From Halomonas sp. CUBES01 (lineage in GTDB: Bacteria; Pseudomonadota; Gammaproteobacteria; Pseudomonadales; Halomonadaceae): a stretch of 64,000 nt of DNA. Made by a program: the position numbers and the translations under genes. Each line of letters opens with the position of its first letter. Within the stretch, counting starts at the first letter, position 1. The stretch lies in assembly GCF_020991005.1 (NCBI RefSeq), contig NZ_JAJLLW010000002.1, positions 486,930 through 550,929 of the forward strand, in the 5' to 3' direction. This document shows, one piece after another, positions 54,725 to 64,000 of the stretch. Below the pieces are notes generated by a model that saw only the letters and a list, made by a program, of their open reading frames with translations, searched no databases and was not told where the DNA came from.

Positions 54725-56578
54725 ATGTCAGCAGAATGGGAATTACCGCCCCATGGCCTTTCTCAAGAAGAGCTGGACGCGTGGAACGCGAAGCTGAAAG
54801 ATATTGGTGAGCAGTATCAGGGGCTCATGCAGGATCTGTTGTCGCGTATTGCGCCGAGCGAAGCGGCTGACTCGATTCATAGTGACATGCGGGAAAGCTT
54901 CGAGGCTGGCGCGCAGGCGCTGATGCAGAACCCGGCGCTGCTATGGCAGACCCAGTCGCGCCTGCTGCAGGATCAGTGGCTTTTGTGGCAGCAGGGTATG
55001 CGGGCCATGGCCGGCGAAGAAGTGGCGCCACTGGTAATGCCCGATAAAGGCGACCGGCGCTTCAAGGATGACGCCTGGACCCAGGAACCGCATTTCATGG
55101 CCATCATGCAGCAGTACCTGCTGTTTTCGCAGATGGTGGATGAGCTGGTGGACAGCCTGAGCGGGATGGACGAGACCCATCAGCGCAACCTGGCCTTTTA
55201 TGCCCGCCAGGTGGTCAACGCCATGTCGCCGACCAACTTTGTCTCGACGAATCCTGAAGTCATGCGCCGCACCCTGGAAACCAAGGGGCAGAATCTGGTC
55301 GAGGGGCTCGAGCGCTTGCGCGAAGACCTGGCCAATTCCGCCGAGGGTATCAATGTCCGCATGACCGACCGCAGCGCCTTTAAAATAGGCGATAACATTG
55401 CCGCCACCCCAGGGGCCGTGGTGTACGAAAACGAGCTGATGCAGCTGATCCAGTACACGCCAACCACCGAAAAGACCTACAAGACGCCGCTGCTGGTCGT
55501 GCCGCCGTGGATCAACAAGTACTACGTGCTTGACCTTCGTCAGGACAACTCGATGATGAAGTGGCTGGTCGATCAGGGGCATAGCGTGTTCCTGATTTCC
55601 TGGCGTAATCCTGGCCCGGAGCAGCATGACATTACCTGGGCCGACTATATGCAGATGGGGCCGATTGCTGCCATGGAGGCCATCGAGAAGGCCTGCGGCG
55701 AGAAGTCGGTCAACCTGTTGAGCTATTGCGTCGGCGGCACGCTGACGGCGTCGACTGTGGCCTACCTGACCAGCACCCGGCGTGGTCGCAAGGTGAAGTC
55801 GGTCACCTACATGGCAACGCTTCAGGACTTCCGTGATCCCGGCGATATCGGCGTGTTCCTCAACGAGCGCGTGGTCGAGGGCCTGGAAGACACCATGCAG
55901 ACGAAGGGGTATCTGGACGGCCGCTCGATGGCCTACACCTTCAACCTGCTGCGCGAAAACGACCTGTTCTGGTCGTTCTATATCAATAATTACCTGAAAG
56001 GCGAAACGCCGCCAGCGTTTGATCTGCTCTACTGGAACACCGACGGCACCAACCTGCCCGCCGGCACCCATGCCTGGTACCTGCGCCACATGTACCTGGA
56101 AAACAAGCTGGTAGAGCCCGGCGGTATCGAGCTAGACGGGGTGAAGATTGATCTAAGAAAAGTGTCGACGCCGAGCTACTTCGTCTCGACCAAGGAAGAT
56201 CACATTGCCAAGTGGAACAGCACCTATTACGGCGCCTTGCTGCCCAAGGGGCCGTCTACCTTTGTGCTGGGGGGCTCCGGGCATATTGCCGGGATCGTCA
56301 ACCCGCCCCACAAGCAGAAGTATGGCTACTGGACCAACGGCGAGCTGCCGGACAGCCACGAGGCTTGGCTGGAAGGGGCAACGTTCAACGAAGGCTCCTG
56401 GTGGCCCCACTGGCACGCCTGGATCACCGAGAACGGCTATGCCGACCCGGATCCGAAAAAGATGGTCGCGGCGCGTACGCCGGGTGAAGGCGAGCTTGAG
56501 GTGATCGAGCCGGCCCCCGGGCGCTATGTCAAAACCACGATTCCAGAGGTGCTGGGCGAAATACCTGATGTTTCCTGA
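54725..56578 (+). CDS. phaC: Class I poly(3-hydroxyalkanoate) synthase PhaC
   Basis: 617 residues, the class I size. It polymerises hydroxyacyl-CoA on the granule surface. The N-terminal ~200 residues are the PhaC_N domain. The lipase-like box is SYCVGG with catalytic C335, having serine in place of the usual first glycine of G-x-C-x-G, as reported for Halomonadaceae synthases. The aspartate in TKEDHIAKW and histidine in GGSGHIAGIV complete the triad. AAGGAGA lies seven bases before the ATG. phaA and phaB are not adjacent. Confidence 0.95.
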   Translation: MSAEWELPPHGLSQEELDAWNAKLKDIGEQYQGLMQDLLSRIAPSEAADSIHSDMRESFEAGAQALMQNPALLWQTQSRLLQDQWLLWQQGMRAMAGEEVAPLVMPDKGDRRFKDDAWTQEPHFMAIMQQYLLFSQMVDELVDSLSGMDETHQRNLAFYARQVVNAMSPTNFVSTNPEVMRRTLETKGQNLVEGLERLREDLANSAEGINVRMTDRSAFKIGDNIAATPGAVVYENELMQLIQYTPTTEKTYKTPLLVVPPWINKYYVLDLRQDNSMMKWLVDQGHSVFLISWRNPGPEQHDITWADYMQMGPIAAMEAIEKACGEKSVNLLSYCVGGTLTASTVAYLTSTRRGRKVKSVTYMATLQDFRDPGDIGVFLNERVVEGLEDTMQTKGYLDGRSMAYTFNLLRENDLFWSFYINNYLKGETPPAFDLLYWNTDGTNLPAGTHAWYLRHMYLENKLVEPGGIELDGVKIDLRKVSTPSYFVSTKEDHIAKWNSTYYGALLPKGPSTFVLGGSGHIAGIVNPPHKQKYGYWTNGELPDSHEAWLEGATFNEGSWWPHWHAWITENGYADPDPKKMVAARTPGEGELEVIEPAPGRYVKTTIPEVLGEIPDVS

Positions 56579-56609
56579 GTAGTTCATCGGGTACGCCTAT
56601 GTAATCAAG

Positions 56610-56635
56610 CGTCCTGCCCATCGGCAGGACGTTTT
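56610..56635 (+). terminator. Terminator after phaC
   Basis: CGTCCTGCC (56610-56618) pairs with GGCAGGACG (56623-56631) around CATC, followed by TTTTGC. Confidence 0.82.
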
Positions 56636-56750
56636 GCATTGGGGCCGGCGGACACGATGTCGCAGACGGGTTGCACAAAGCCAGGATCCGGCTATGGTAG
56701 CGATGCTTCAATAAGGCATGTTGTCACCATGCAGGATGTCGTGGGTGATT

Positions 56751-56788
56751 TATAATGGTCGACCGGTAAAGCGGCGTTAACGCCGCTT
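56751..56788 (+). promoter_or_regulatory. Promoter and 20-bp palindrome upstream of the copper chaperone gene
   Basis: A perfect -10, TATAAT (56751-56756), lies before a perfect 20-bp palindrome, AAGCGGCGTTAACGCCGCTT (56769-56788). This would cover about +4 to +23. No good -35 is seen at standard spacing. The palindrome could be a dimeric repressor site or a leader hairpin; either could regulate the PCuAC-SCO pair. Confidence 0.5.
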
Positions 56789-56807
56789 CCTTGAATGGAG
56801 AAATATC

Positions 56808-57260
56808 ATGGCAATTAACCTTTTTACGACGTCTCGGCGTTGGGCAGGCGGTCTTCTGGTGGCGTTATTAACCACCGGTTATGTCTACGGGCAGGATCTA
56901 CAGGTGAGCGACGCACGGGCGAGCCTGCTGCCTGGCGAGCAGCCGGGGGCCGGGTATTTTGAGCTTTACAACGCGGGCGACAAGGCCGTCGTGCTGGTTG
57001 GCGCAGACAGCGATGCCTTTGAAACCGTCGAGCTGCATGTCAGCGCAGAACAGGACGGCATGGCGCACATGCACGCGGTTGAGCAGGTCGAGATTGCTCC
57101 AGGCGAGCGCTTTGCGTTTGCGCCCAAGGGGCATCACCTGATGCTGATCGGCCGCGAGAAAGCGCTGTCGGTGGGGGATGAGGTGGACGTGCAGCTTGAG
57201 TTCGCCGATAACCAGCGTCTCTCGGTCACGTTCGATGTAGTGTCTCCAGTATCGCTTTAA
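56808..57260 (+). CDS. Periplasmic copper chaperone PCu(A)C
   Basis: 150 residues: signal peptide (about 1-28, ending VYG) then a cupredoxin-like fold. The copper motif H-x10-M-x21-H-x-M is complete: H77, M88, H110, M112. Delivers Cu(I) to the CuA site of cytochrome oxidase together with SCO. Paired with the SCO1 gene 15-24 bases downstream. Confidence 0.92.
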   Translation: MAINLFTTSRRWAGGLLVALLTTGYVYGQDLQVSDARASLLPGEQPGAGYFELYNAGDKAVVLVGADSDAFETVELHVSAEQDGMAHMHAVEQVEIAPGERFAFAPKGHHLMLIGREKALSVGDEVDVQLEFADNQRLSVTFDVVSPVSL

Positions 57261-57284
57261 GCGCCTTCAGGCAGGATGTGTGTC

Positions 57285-57863
57285 ATGTATAAAGGTTTGT
57301 TGGTGGCGCTTGCGTCCCTCTGGCTAGCCGGCTGCGTCGATACCAACTGGCGCACGGCAGAAACCCACGAGATCATGCCGCCGCTGGATTTCTCGCTGGT
57401 CGATGAAAACGGTCAGGCGGTAGAGGCCGAGGATTATGCCGGCAAGGTGACGCTGGTCTACTTCGGCTATACCTTCTGCCCGGATGTGTGCCCGATTACG
57501 CTGGCGAGGCTGGCGGGCACCTTGAATCGGCTCGACGACGACGTACGCGACGATATCCAGGTGCTGTTCATTACCGTCGACCCCGCGCGGGATACCCCCG
57601 AGGTTGTCAAACGCTATACCGGCGCATTTGGCGACGAATTTGTGGGCATTACCGGTGAACGTTCAGAGATCGATGCGCTGACCAATCGCATGCGGGTCAC
57701 CTACGAGTACGAAACGCCCAATAAGCGCGGCGACTATATCGTTAACCACACAAGCGCGGTGTTTGCGTTCGATCGCGAGGGGGAGGCCCGGTTTCTGATC
57801 CGCGACAGCCATCCGATCACAGACGCCGTGGCCGATATCAACCAGCTCGTCACGGAAAGCTAG
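57285..57863 (+). CDS. SCO1/SenC-family copper-binding lipoprotein
   Basis: 192 residues from ATG 57285, with AGGA about 8 bases upstream; ATG 57276 is an alternative. Lipobox LAGC (C17). Thioredoxin-like fold with copper-binding C65 and C69 in YTFCPDVCP and a later histidine in IVNHTSAVF. Delivers or reduces copper at the CuA site of cytochrome oxidase. Stop is one base from the convergent membrane-protein gene. Confidence 0.92.
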   Translation: MYKGLLVALASLWLAGCVDTNWRTAETHEIMPPLDFSLVDENGQAVEAEDYAGKVTLVYFGYTFCPDVCPITLARLAGTLNRLDDDVRDDIQVLFITVDPARDTPEVVKRYTGAFGDEFVGITGERSEIDALTNRMRVTYEYETPNKRGDYIVNHTSAVFAFDREGEARFLIRDSHPITDAVADINQLVTES

Positions 57864-57864
57864 G

Positions 57865-58206
57865 TTACTGGCAGGCAACGGAGAGGCTGCAGCGCGACTG
57901 ATAGCGCGGCGACGAGATATCCAGGATGACGTCGTCGCTTTGCGTATCGTACATGAACGAGGCGTAGCCGCGTTCCGACGAGGCGGTGCGGTACAGTCCG
58001 CAAATGGTGTAGCCGTATTGCACTTTCTGCAGCTTGGCAAGCTCGATCTCACTGGAGGTATCGAGGGTTTGCGACAGGGCGCGCTGAATATCATCGTCGA
58101 CATGGCTGTCGGATAATGCCTGACCGCCAAAGATGACGCCGCCAAGCAATAATGCCAGAACAAGCGGGAGCGCGATGAGTAACAGGAAGGGGCGAGATGA
58201 CAGCAT
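57865..58206 (-). CDS. Small membrane-anchored protein of unknown function
   Basis: 113 residues from ATG 58206. One N-terminal membrane helix (FLLLIALPLVLALLLGGVIFG), then a periplasmic domain with a Cys in GYTICGLYRT and two Cys near the C-terminus (SRCSLSVACQ). No family is recognised. Frame is open upstream to 58290, but that reaches into lnt. It ends one base from the SCO1 gene. Confidence 0.6.
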   Translation of the reverse strand: MLSSRPFLLLIALPLVLALLLGGVIFGGQALSDSHVDDDIQRALSQTLDTSSEIELAKLQKVQYGYTICGLYRTASSERGYASFMYDTQSDDVILDISSPRYQSRCSLSVACQ

Positions 58207-58264
58207 GGCAATACCTATAGCAGCGTTATCGACCCCCGGCCGCATACCGACCGGGAAGCCTAGT

Positions 58265-59731
58265 TTACCGGCGGCGAGTCTGCGGCACACCCACCAGTAC
58301 CATGAGTGCGGCTAAAAGCCACACCGGCCAGCTGCCCATGCGGGTAAACGGCGTTAAGCCTTCCATAGCGTAGAACTCGCCGGTCAGCGACGTGGTTTCA
58401 AACTGCGGTGCGCGCTCGACGATAGCGCCCTGGGCGTCGATGATCGCGGTAATGCCGTTGCTGGTGGCACGCACCACGTAACGGCCGTTTTCCAGCGCCC
58501 TGAGCCTTGCCATCTGCAGGTGCTGGTGGGGCCCGATCGAGGCGCCAAACCAGGTGTCGTTGGACAGCGTCATCAGCACGTCGCTGTCCTTGGCGCGGCT
58601 GGCCACCAGCTGCGGATAGATGATTTCGTAGCAGATGGCATTGCCAATGCGCACCCCGGCTGCCTGCATGGGGGCTTGATCCGCTTCGCCTTTGGCAAAG
58701 CTCGACATGGGCAGGTTGAAGAAGTCGATGGCGCCGCGCAGCACACTCTCCAGCGGCAGGTACTCACCAAACGGCACCAGGTGCTCTTTTTGATAGCTGC
58801 CCTCGACATCGCCCACCCCCACCACGCTGTTGAAGTAGCGATTGTCCATATCGAGCTGAACCACACCCGTCACCAGCGCCGTGTCGGTGGGTAAATGGCT
58901 TTGCACCCGCTCAAGCACTGGGCGCGCCTGGGTTTCTATCATCGGCAGGGCGGTTTCCGGCCAGACGATCAGATCAGCCTCGTCGGCGACGTCGCGGGTC
59001 AGGTCGCTGTAGATGTTGGCGGCGTTGCGCTGGCCTTCGGGCGTCCATTTCTCAAGCTGGGGAAGATTGCCCTGCAGCAGGGCTACCCGGGTGGGGGTGT
59101 CGACCGGCGTGGTCCACTGCGCGGGTAGCGCCAGTGGCACCAGCCAGATGGCGGCCAGCGGTGCCAGCGTCCACCATTGGCGGCGCAGCAGCAGCGTTGC
59201 GCCCAGCGCCCCGCTCAGCGCGACCAGCAGAGACAGCAGATACACGCCGCCAAGCGGCGCCCAGCCGGCCAGCGGTGAGTCCACATAGCCCGAGCCGAGC
59301 AATAGCCAGGGAAAACCGGTGAAGAGATAGGTGCGCAGCACTTCGCCCAACACCCAGGCGCCGGCGAAGGTGACCAGCGCCAGCCGTGGGCCGGTAAAGC
59401 GCCGGTAAAGCCATAGCGTGCCAGCAAAGAACAGCGCCAGGATGCAGACAAACAGGGCGGTAAGAAACAGCGCGAGCGGCACGCCGGTATAGCCGTAGTC
59501 GTGAATCGATACGTAGACCCAGGAGGCGCCGGTGCCGAAGAGCGCTATCCCGTAGCACCAGCCCTTGAGCGCGGCCTGGGCCGGCGTCAATTGATGAAGG
59601 CCTGCAAACATCAGGCCGGCGGCTACCGGCCCAAGCCACCAAAGCTCAAACGGTGAGGCGGTCAGCGTAGTGAAACCGCCGGCCACCAAGGCGGCGACGA
59701 GCTGCTGAAACACGGCGGGAAGGCTTCCCAT
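58265..59731 (-). CDS. lnt: Apolipoprotein N-acyltransferase
   Basis: 488-residue inner-membrane enzyme acylating the N-terminal cysteine of lipoproteins. N-terminal ~200 residues hold six or more membrane helices. The periplasmic nitrilase-type domain carries VWPETALP, VPFGEYLPL and CYEIIYPQL, corresponding to the Glu-Lys-Cys triad region. First helix group is preceded by AGGATA. The order corC-lnt after ybeY, phoH and miaB is conserved in gammaproteobacteria. Confidence 0.94.
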   Translation of the reverse strand: MGSLPAVFQQLVAALVAGGFTTLTASPFELWWLGPVAAGLMFAGLHQLTPAQAALKGWCYGIALFGTGASWVYVSIHDYGYTGVPLALFLTALFVCILALFFAGTLWLYRRFTGPRLALVTFAGAWVLGEVLRTYLFTGFPWLLLGSGYVDSPLAGWAPLGGVYLLSLLVALSGALGATLLLRRQWWTLAPLAAIWLVPLALPAQWTTPVDTPTRVALLQGNLPQLEKWTPEGQRNAANIYSDLTRDVADEADLIVWPETALPMIETQARPVLERVQSHLPTDTALVTGVVQLDMDNRYFNSVVGVGDVEGSYQKEHLVPFGEYLPLESVLRGAIDFFNLPMSSFAKGEADQAPMQAAGVRIGNAICYEIIYPQLVASRAKDSDVLMTLSNDTWFGASIGPHQHLQMARLRALENGRYVVRATSNGITAIIDAQGAIVERAPQFETTSLTGEFYAMEGLTPFTRMGSWPVWLLAALMVLVGVPQTRRR

Positions 59732-59780
59732 GGCGAGATATCCTATCTAGCGAATGTCCTGGACGTTGAAGGCGTGTCGG

Positions 59781-60671
59781 TCAGTCGTCTTCCTGATCGT
59801 CGTCGCGGCTGTCTGGGCGTTGTTCCCGGTAGGCTTCGAGTAAGCGGATGCGGCGGTTGTCGGCGTTGAGGACTTCGAATCGCCAGCCGCCCAGATGGGT
59901 ATGTTCGCCGCGCTGGGGCAGGTGGCCAAACTGCTGCATCACCAGCCCGCCGATGGTGTCGAACTCATCGTCGGAGAACTTGGTGTTGAAGTGCTCGTTG
60001 AAGTCGTCGATGGTCGTCAGCGCGCGGATAGCGTAGCGGCCGTTGTCGAGCTCGCGGATATCCTCTTCCTCGTCGGCGTCGTGCTCATCCTCGATGTTGC
60101 CGACGATCTGCTCGAGGATATCCTCGATAGTGATGATACCTGCCGTGCCGCCGTATTCGTCGACCACCACGGCCATATGGTTGTGGGTATCGCGGAATTC
60201 CTTCAGCAGGCTGTTGAGTCGCTTGGACTCGGGGATGAACATCGCCGAGCGGACGATATCGTCAAGCTGAAAGGCATCGCGCTCGGCCTGGGTCTTCGAG
60301 AGCAGCGGCAGCAGATCCTTGACCAGCAGGATGCCTTTGACGTCGTCGAGGTTTTCGCCGATGACCGGATAGCGCGAATGGCCGGTTTCCTGGATCAGCG
60401 CCAGGTATTCTTCGCTGGTCTGATCGAGGGTGATGGCCGAGATTTGTGAGCGAGGAATGAGGATTTCGCGCACCTGCTGATCGCTGATTTCCAGGGCGCC
60501 CTCAATGATCATGATGGCGTCCTGGTCAAGCTTCAGGCGCCCCGCAGCGTGGCGCAAAAATTCCAGTAACTCATCGCGTGAGCTGGGTTCGTCGTTGTCG
60601 CCGGAAAGGGCACCAAAGAGTTTCTCGAGCCAGGATCGTTGATTGGCGTTGCTCGATCGGTCTTCGCTCAT
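59781..60671 (-). CDS. corC: CorC/YbeX CBS-domain protein
   Basis: 296 residues: tandem CBS domains at about 70-190 (VREILIPRSQISAI, then the VVVDEYGGTAGIITIEDI stretch) and a C-terminal transporter-associated (CorC/HlyC) domain with GGLVMQQFGHLP. Linked in other bacteria to magnesium/cobalt efflux. Lies between lnt and ybeY. Confidence 0.92.
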   Translation of the reverse strand: MSEDRSSNANQRSWLEKLFGALSGDNDEPSSRDELLEFLRHAAGRLKLDQDAIMIIEGALEISDQQVREILIPRSQISAITLDQTSEEYLALIQETGHSRYPVIGENLDDVKGILLVKDLLPLLSKTQAERDAFQLDDIVRSAMFIPESKRLNSLLKEFRDTHNHMAVVVDEYGGTAGIITIEDILEQIVGNIEDEHDADEEEDIRELDNGRYAIRALTTIDDFNEHFNTKFSDDEFDTIGGLVMQQFGHLPQRGEHTHLGGWRFEVLNADNRRIRLLEAYREQRPDSRDDDQEDD

Positions 60672-60765
60672 GCGGGTAATCTCTTGTTGACGGACTCAGG
60701 TGGAGTGACATGCAGGGATGTTTTATCACTGACCAGGGGCGCGGTACCAGTTCGACGTATGGACA

Positions 60766-61227
60766 TTAAGTCGCATAGGGGTCGGCGATGCCCAGGGCCG
60801 CCAGCAGAACGCGCTCGCATTGCTCCATTGCCTCGGCCTCGTCGTCGTCCATGTGATCATAGCCAAGCAGGTGAAGGGTGCCGTGAATCACCATATGTGC
60901 GTAGTGATGCGCGAGGGTCTTGTGCTGCTCCTCGGCTTCCCGGGCGACCACGGCGTGGCAGATCACCAGGTCGCCAAGTAGCGGCAGGGTCATTCCCGGC
61001 GGATTCTCGAACGGAAACGAGAGCACGTTGGTGGGCTTGTCCTTACCGCGGTAATCGCGGTTCAGTGTCTGGCTTTCGTCGGCGTCGACAAAACGAATCG
61101 TCAGCTCCCGACGTGGGTCATCGGGATGCCCGGCCAGCACATCGCCCACCCATTGGGTGAGCTGCGCCTGGCTGGGCAGGTGCTGATCGTCGATGGCGGC
61201 CTGTCGGTCGATCACGATGTCGCTCAT
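60766..61227 (-). CDS. ybeY: Endoribonuclease YbeY
   Basis: 153-residue zinc-dependent endoribonuclease involved in 16S rRNA 3' maturation and ribosome quality control. The metal motif [11 protein letters not shown] (H115, H119, H125) is intact. RPRR-type and [15 protein letters not shown] segments are also conserved. ATG overlaps the phoH stop by four bases. Confidence 0.94.
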   Translation of the reverse strand: MSDIVIDRQAAIDDQHLPSQAQLTQWVGDVLAGHPDDPRRELTIRFVDADESQTLNRDYRGKDKPTNVLSFPFENPPGMTLPLLGDLVICHAVVAREAEEQHKTLAHHYAHMVIHGTLHLLGYDHMDDDEAEAMEQCERVLLAALGIADPYAT

Positions 61228-62303
61228 GGCGAGCTGTCTCCCGTGCCTTCCCGGGCCTGCATGCGGGCATCCCGCTCTTGCTGACGGGCGTCGCGGCGGG
61301 CGCGTTCCTCGGCTTCCTGCTGGGATTCAAAGGCGTCGTAGGCTTCGATGATGCGCTGCACCAGCGGGTGGCGTACCACATCCTTGGCGGCAAAGTGGGT
61401 CACGCCGATACCCGGGGTATCCTTCAGCACGTCGAGTACCTGGATCAGGCCCGAGCGTTGCCCCTTGGGCAGGTCGACCTGGGTGACGTCGCCGGTAATC
61501 ACCGCCGTGGAGCCAAAGCCAATCCGCGTCAGGAACATTTTCATCTGCTCGGGCGTGGTGTTCTGGCTCTCGTCGAGAATGATATAGGCGTTGTTGAGCG
61601 TGCGGCCGCGCATGTACGCCAACGGGGCAATTTCAATGACCTGGCGCTCGATCAGCTTGGCGACCTGCTCAAAGCCGATCATTTCATAAAGCGCGTCGTA
61701 AAGCGGGCGCAGGTACGGGTCGATTTTCTGGGCGAGATCGCCGGGCAGAAAGCCGAGCTTCTCACCGGCTTCCACCGCCGGGCGGACGAGCAGGATGCGC
61801 CGCACTTCCTGCTGATTGAGCGCTTCGACAGCGGCCGCCACGGCGAGGTAGGTCTTGCCGGTACCCGCCGGGCCAATGCCGAAGTTGATGTCGTGTTCGC
61901 GGATGCTGGTCACGTAGCGCTGCTGATTGAGCCCGCGGGGTTTGATCATGGTGCGCGGGGTGCGCATGATCACTTCATCGCCGTCGCCTTCACTGTCCTC
62001 TTCTTCATCAAGCGCTTCGAGGCCGGATTCCTGCAGGAACAGATGCACGGTGTCGGCGGAGAGCTCGTCTGCGGCGGTTTCACGGTAGAGATGTTCCAGG
62101 ACGTTGGCGGCCGCCTTGATACGGTTGGCGGCGCCGGCCAACTGGAAGACATTGCCGCGGTTGCGCAGTGTCACGTCCAGGCGGCTTTCAATCAGCTTCA
62201 GGTGCTCATCCTGCTGACCGCAGAGGCTGGCAAGGCGCTGCGGGTCATTGGGTTCAAGGCTTAGCGTCGTAATGCGGTTGGCCTGAGACGATGGCTGGCT
62301 CAA
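61224..62303 (-). CDS. ybeZ: PhoH-like ATPase (YbeZ)
   Basis: 359-residue P-loop ATPase. An N-terminal KH-like segment precedes Walker A, GPAGTGKT (144-151), and Walker B-type [16 protein letters not shown]-terminal tail rich in Glu/Arg. Functions with YbeY. First gene after miaB in the shared direction, 85 bases downstream of it. Confidence 0.92.
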   Translation of the reverse strand: MSQPSSQANRITTLSLEPNDPQRLASLCGQQDEHLKLIESRLDVTLRNRGNVFQLAGAANRIKAAANVLEHLYRETAADELSADTVHLFLQESGLEALDEEEDSEGDGDEVIMRTPRTMIKPRGLNQQRYVTSIREHDINFGIGPAGTGKTYLAVAAAVEALNQQEVRRILLVRPAVEAGEKLGFLPGDLAQKIDPYLRPLYDALYEMIGFEQVAKLIERQVIEIAPLAYMRGRTLNNAYIILDESQNTTPEQMKMFLTRIGFGSTAVITGDVTQVDLPKGQRSGLIQVLDVLKDTPGIGVTHFAAKDVVRHPLVQRIIEAYDAFESQQEAEERARRDARQQERDARMQAREGTGDSSP

Positions 62304-62346
62304 GAGTGGGAAACCTGTTGGTTGATGACTGTGAATATCAGCTTAC

Positions 62347-62368
62347 TGCCCCAACGGGTGTCGGGGCA
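62347..62368 (-). terminator. Weak hairpin between miaB and ybeZ
   Basis: TGCCCC (62347-62352) pairs with GGGGCA (62363-62368) around 10 bases. On the minus strand it is not followed by a T-run. It is probably an attenuator or processing site rather than a full terminator. Confidence 0.3.
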
Positions 62369-62388
62369 ATTACCTGGATAAGCGATGT

Positions 62389-63732
62389 TCAATAACGCTC
62401 GGGAGAGGCCAGCTCGCCGCGCAGCGAGTTGGGCAGGGCTTCGGTGATGTCCACGTCGACAAAGTAGCCGATCAGCTCGGTGGGGTTGGCGGCGCGGAAG
62501 TTGACGACCCGGTTGTTTTCGGTGCGGCCGGATAGCTGGCCGGGGTCTTTCGGCGAAAAGCCGGTGACCAGAATGCGCTGGGTGGTGCCGACCATGCGAC
62601 GGCTGATTTGCCCGGCCTGCTGGAGAATACGCGCCTGCAGGATCGCCAGACGTTCTTTCTTGACGCTTTCCGGCGTCTCATCTTCAAGGGCAGCGGCGGG
62701 GGTGCCGGGGCGCGCCGAGTAGACAAAGCTGAACGAGTGGTCGAAGCCGATGCGATGGATCAGATCCATCGTCGCTTCGAAATCCTCTTCGGTTTCGCCG
62801 GGGAAGCCGATAATGAAGTCGGAGGAGAAGCTGATGTCCGGACGGTTGGCGCGAATCCGTTCCATCTTTTCAATGTACGCTTCTGCCGTGTGGCCACGCT
62901 TCATGGCATTCAGGATGCGATCCGAGCCGGACTGCACCGGCAGGTGCAGGTGACTGACCAACTCCGGAATATCGGCGTAGGCGTCCACCAGGCTATCGGT
63001 GAACTCCACCGGATGCGAGGTGGTGAAGCGGATGCGATCAATGCCGTCAACTGCGGCGGCGCAGGCAATCAGCTCGGCCAGGTCGATCTCATCGCCGAGC
63101 TGATTTTCGCCACGGTAGGCGTTGACGTTCTGGCCCAGGAGGTTGACTTCCCGCACGCCCTGGTCGGCAAGGTGAATGATTTCATCCATGACCGACTCGA
63201 AGGGGCGCGAGACTTCTTCGCCACGGGTGTAAGGCACCACGCAGAACGTGCAGTACTTCGAGCAGCCTTCCATGATCGACACGAACGCCGTGGCCCCGTC
63301 AGAGGTCGGCTGAGGCAGATGGTCGAACTTCTCGATTTCCGGGAAGGTGACGTCCACTGCGGCGATCTGATTGTCGCGGCGCGCATCCAGCATGGACGGC
63401 ACCCGGTGCAGCGTCTGCGGGCCGAACACCATGTCCACATGGGGTGCCCGCTTGCGCAGCGCCTCGCCTTCCTGGCTGGCCACGCAGCCGCCTACGCCGA
63501 TGACCAGATCGGGGTTGGCGTCCTTGAGCTTTTTCCAGCGTCCCAACTGATGGAACACCTTTTCCTGCGCTTTTTCACGAATGGAGCAGGTGTTGAGAAG
63601 AATGACATCGGCCTCGCGCTCGTTATCGGTCAGTTCGAGCTGATGGGAAACGCCGAGCATGTCCGCCATGCGGGAGGAGTCATACTCGTTCATTTGGCAG
63701 CCGTGCGTTTTGATGAAGAGCTTCTTCGCCAT
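62389..63732 (-). CDS. miaB: tRNA-2-methylthio-N6-dimethylallyladenosine synthase MiaB
   Basis: 447-residue radical-SAM methylthiotransferase modifying A37 of tRNAs. N-terminal cluster cysteines C12, C49 and C83; radical-SAM cysteines C157, C161 and C164 in [17 protein letters not shown]-terminal TRAM domain. First gene of the miaB-ybeZ-ybeY-corC-lnt unit. A TATAAT (63828-63833, minus strand) is a possible -10. Confidence 0.95.
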   Translation of the reverse strand: MAKKLFIKTHGCQMNEYDSSRMADMLGVSHQLELTDNEREADVILLNTCSIREKAQEKVFHQLGRWKKLKDANPDLVIGVGGCVASQEGEALRKRAPHVDMVFGPQTLHRVPSMLDARRDNQIAAVDVTFPEIEKFDHLPQPTSDGATAFVSIMEGCSKYCTFCVVPYTRGEEVSRPFESVMDEIIHLADQGVREVNLLGQNVNAYRGENQLGDEIDLAELIACAAAVDGIDRIRFTTSHPVEFTDSLVDAYADIPELVSHLHLPVQSGSDRILNAMKRGHTAEAYIEKMERIRANRPDISFSSDFIIGFPGETEEDFEATMDLIHRIGFDHSFSFVYSARPGTPAAALEDETPESVKKERLAILQARILQQAGQISRRMVGTTQRILVTGFSPKDPGQLSGRTENNRVVNFRAANPTELIGYFVDVDITEALPNSLRGELASPERY

Positions 63733-63877
63733 CGGTACCTGTCATCTATGGGTCGTCGGGGGACGAGGATGAATGGAGTGTTATCGTGCGGTCTGGTGAT
63801 GGCCAGGCCACTGTCGTTAATGAGCGTATTATACGGATACATGAAACCAGCGGCTAGCGTTGCTCGATAATCGATGC

Positions 63878-63905
63878 TTGACCGTCACGTTTCTATGAGT
63901 ATACT
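63878..63905 (+). promoter_or_regulatory. Promoter of tRNA-Asn
   Basis: TTGACC (63878-63883), 16 bases, TATACT (63900-63905). It lies 21 bases before the tRNA 5' end. Confidence 0.7.
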
Positions 63906-63925
63906 ACGCACCGTGTTTGAGCAGT

Positions 63926-64000
63926 TCCCCGATAGCTCAGTTGGTAGAGCAAATGACTGTTAATCATTGGGTCGCAGGTTCGAGTCCTGCTCGGGGAGCC
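63926..64000 (+). tRNA. tRNA-Asn (GTT), 3' end cut by window edge
   Basis: Acceptor arms TCCCCGA (63926-63932) and TCGGGGA (63991-63997) pair perfectly. D-arm GCTCAGTTGGTAGAGC, anticodon GTT at 63959-63961 (position 34), and T-arm GGTTCGAGTCC are canonical. Discriminator G at 63998 then CC; the final A of CCA falls outside. Confidence 0.97.

Overview
This is a GC-rich gammaproteobacterial chromosome segment. Gene content and protein sequence point to Halomonadaceae (Halomonas or Chromohalobacter type). The clues are a class I PHA synthase with a Ser-Tyr-Cys-Val-Gly box, a glucosylglycerate-type compatible solute operon, a Pseudomonas-like GtsABCD glucose transporter with its two-component system, and a NagF/NagE-type N-acetylglucosamine PTS. 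The taxonomic call is inference from family resemblance, because no search could be run. No rRNA, CRISPR array, prophage or intact insertion sequence is visible.

Layout. 1-11740: succinate dehydrogenase (sdhC, cut by the left edge, then sdhD, sdhA, sdhB) followed by sucA-sucB-lpdA-sucC-sucD, a continuous TCA-cycle block from 2-oxoglutarate to fumarate, closed by a textbook terminator. 11789-16050: a membrane protein/glycosyltransferase pair and RNase II, all on the minus strand. 16171-23467: an N-acetylglucosamine module (GntR repressor, NagA, SIS-type deaminase, EIIA-HPr-EI fusion, EIICB) whose codons look more A/T-ended than the flanks, with repeated ATTGGT motifs over its promoter. 23599-34474: a HAD phosphatase, a GltR/GtrS-like two-component system, the gtsABCD glucose ABC transporter, YcjF/YcjX and a hexose-6-phosphate epimerase. 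34625-37481: a GlsB-type membrane protein, two lipoproteins (one FlgO-like) and an orphan MotB-like protein.

37482-42542 holds the most interesting non-coding DNA. A two-gene glucosyl-3-phosphoglycerate phosphatase/synthase operon is preceded by a near-consensus sigma-54 promoter, a perfect IHF consensus and two NtrC-like dyads. This suggests nitrogen control of a nitrogen-free osmolyte. The same gap encodes, on the minus strand, a candidate ~95-nt small RNA with its own sigma-70 promoter, a C-rich (anti-Shine-Dalgarno) loop and a terminator. Further on, after a TetR/EamA pair, a ~170-nt RNA with ten GGA motifs, three GGA-loop hairpins and a strong terminator looks like a CsrB/RsmY-type CsrA/RsmA-sequestering RNA.

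42552-64000: an M42 peptidase, an MFS carrier, a sodium-dependent NSS transporter, umuDC with a LexA box, a small membrane peptide, an alpha/beta hydrolase and patatin pair, Smr, prmB-aroC, the phasin/phaC polyhydroxyalkanoate genes, a copper chaperone/SCO pair for cytochrome oxidase assembly, the conserved lnt-corC-ybeY-phoH-miaB cluster and a tRNA-Asn cut at its last base by the right edge.
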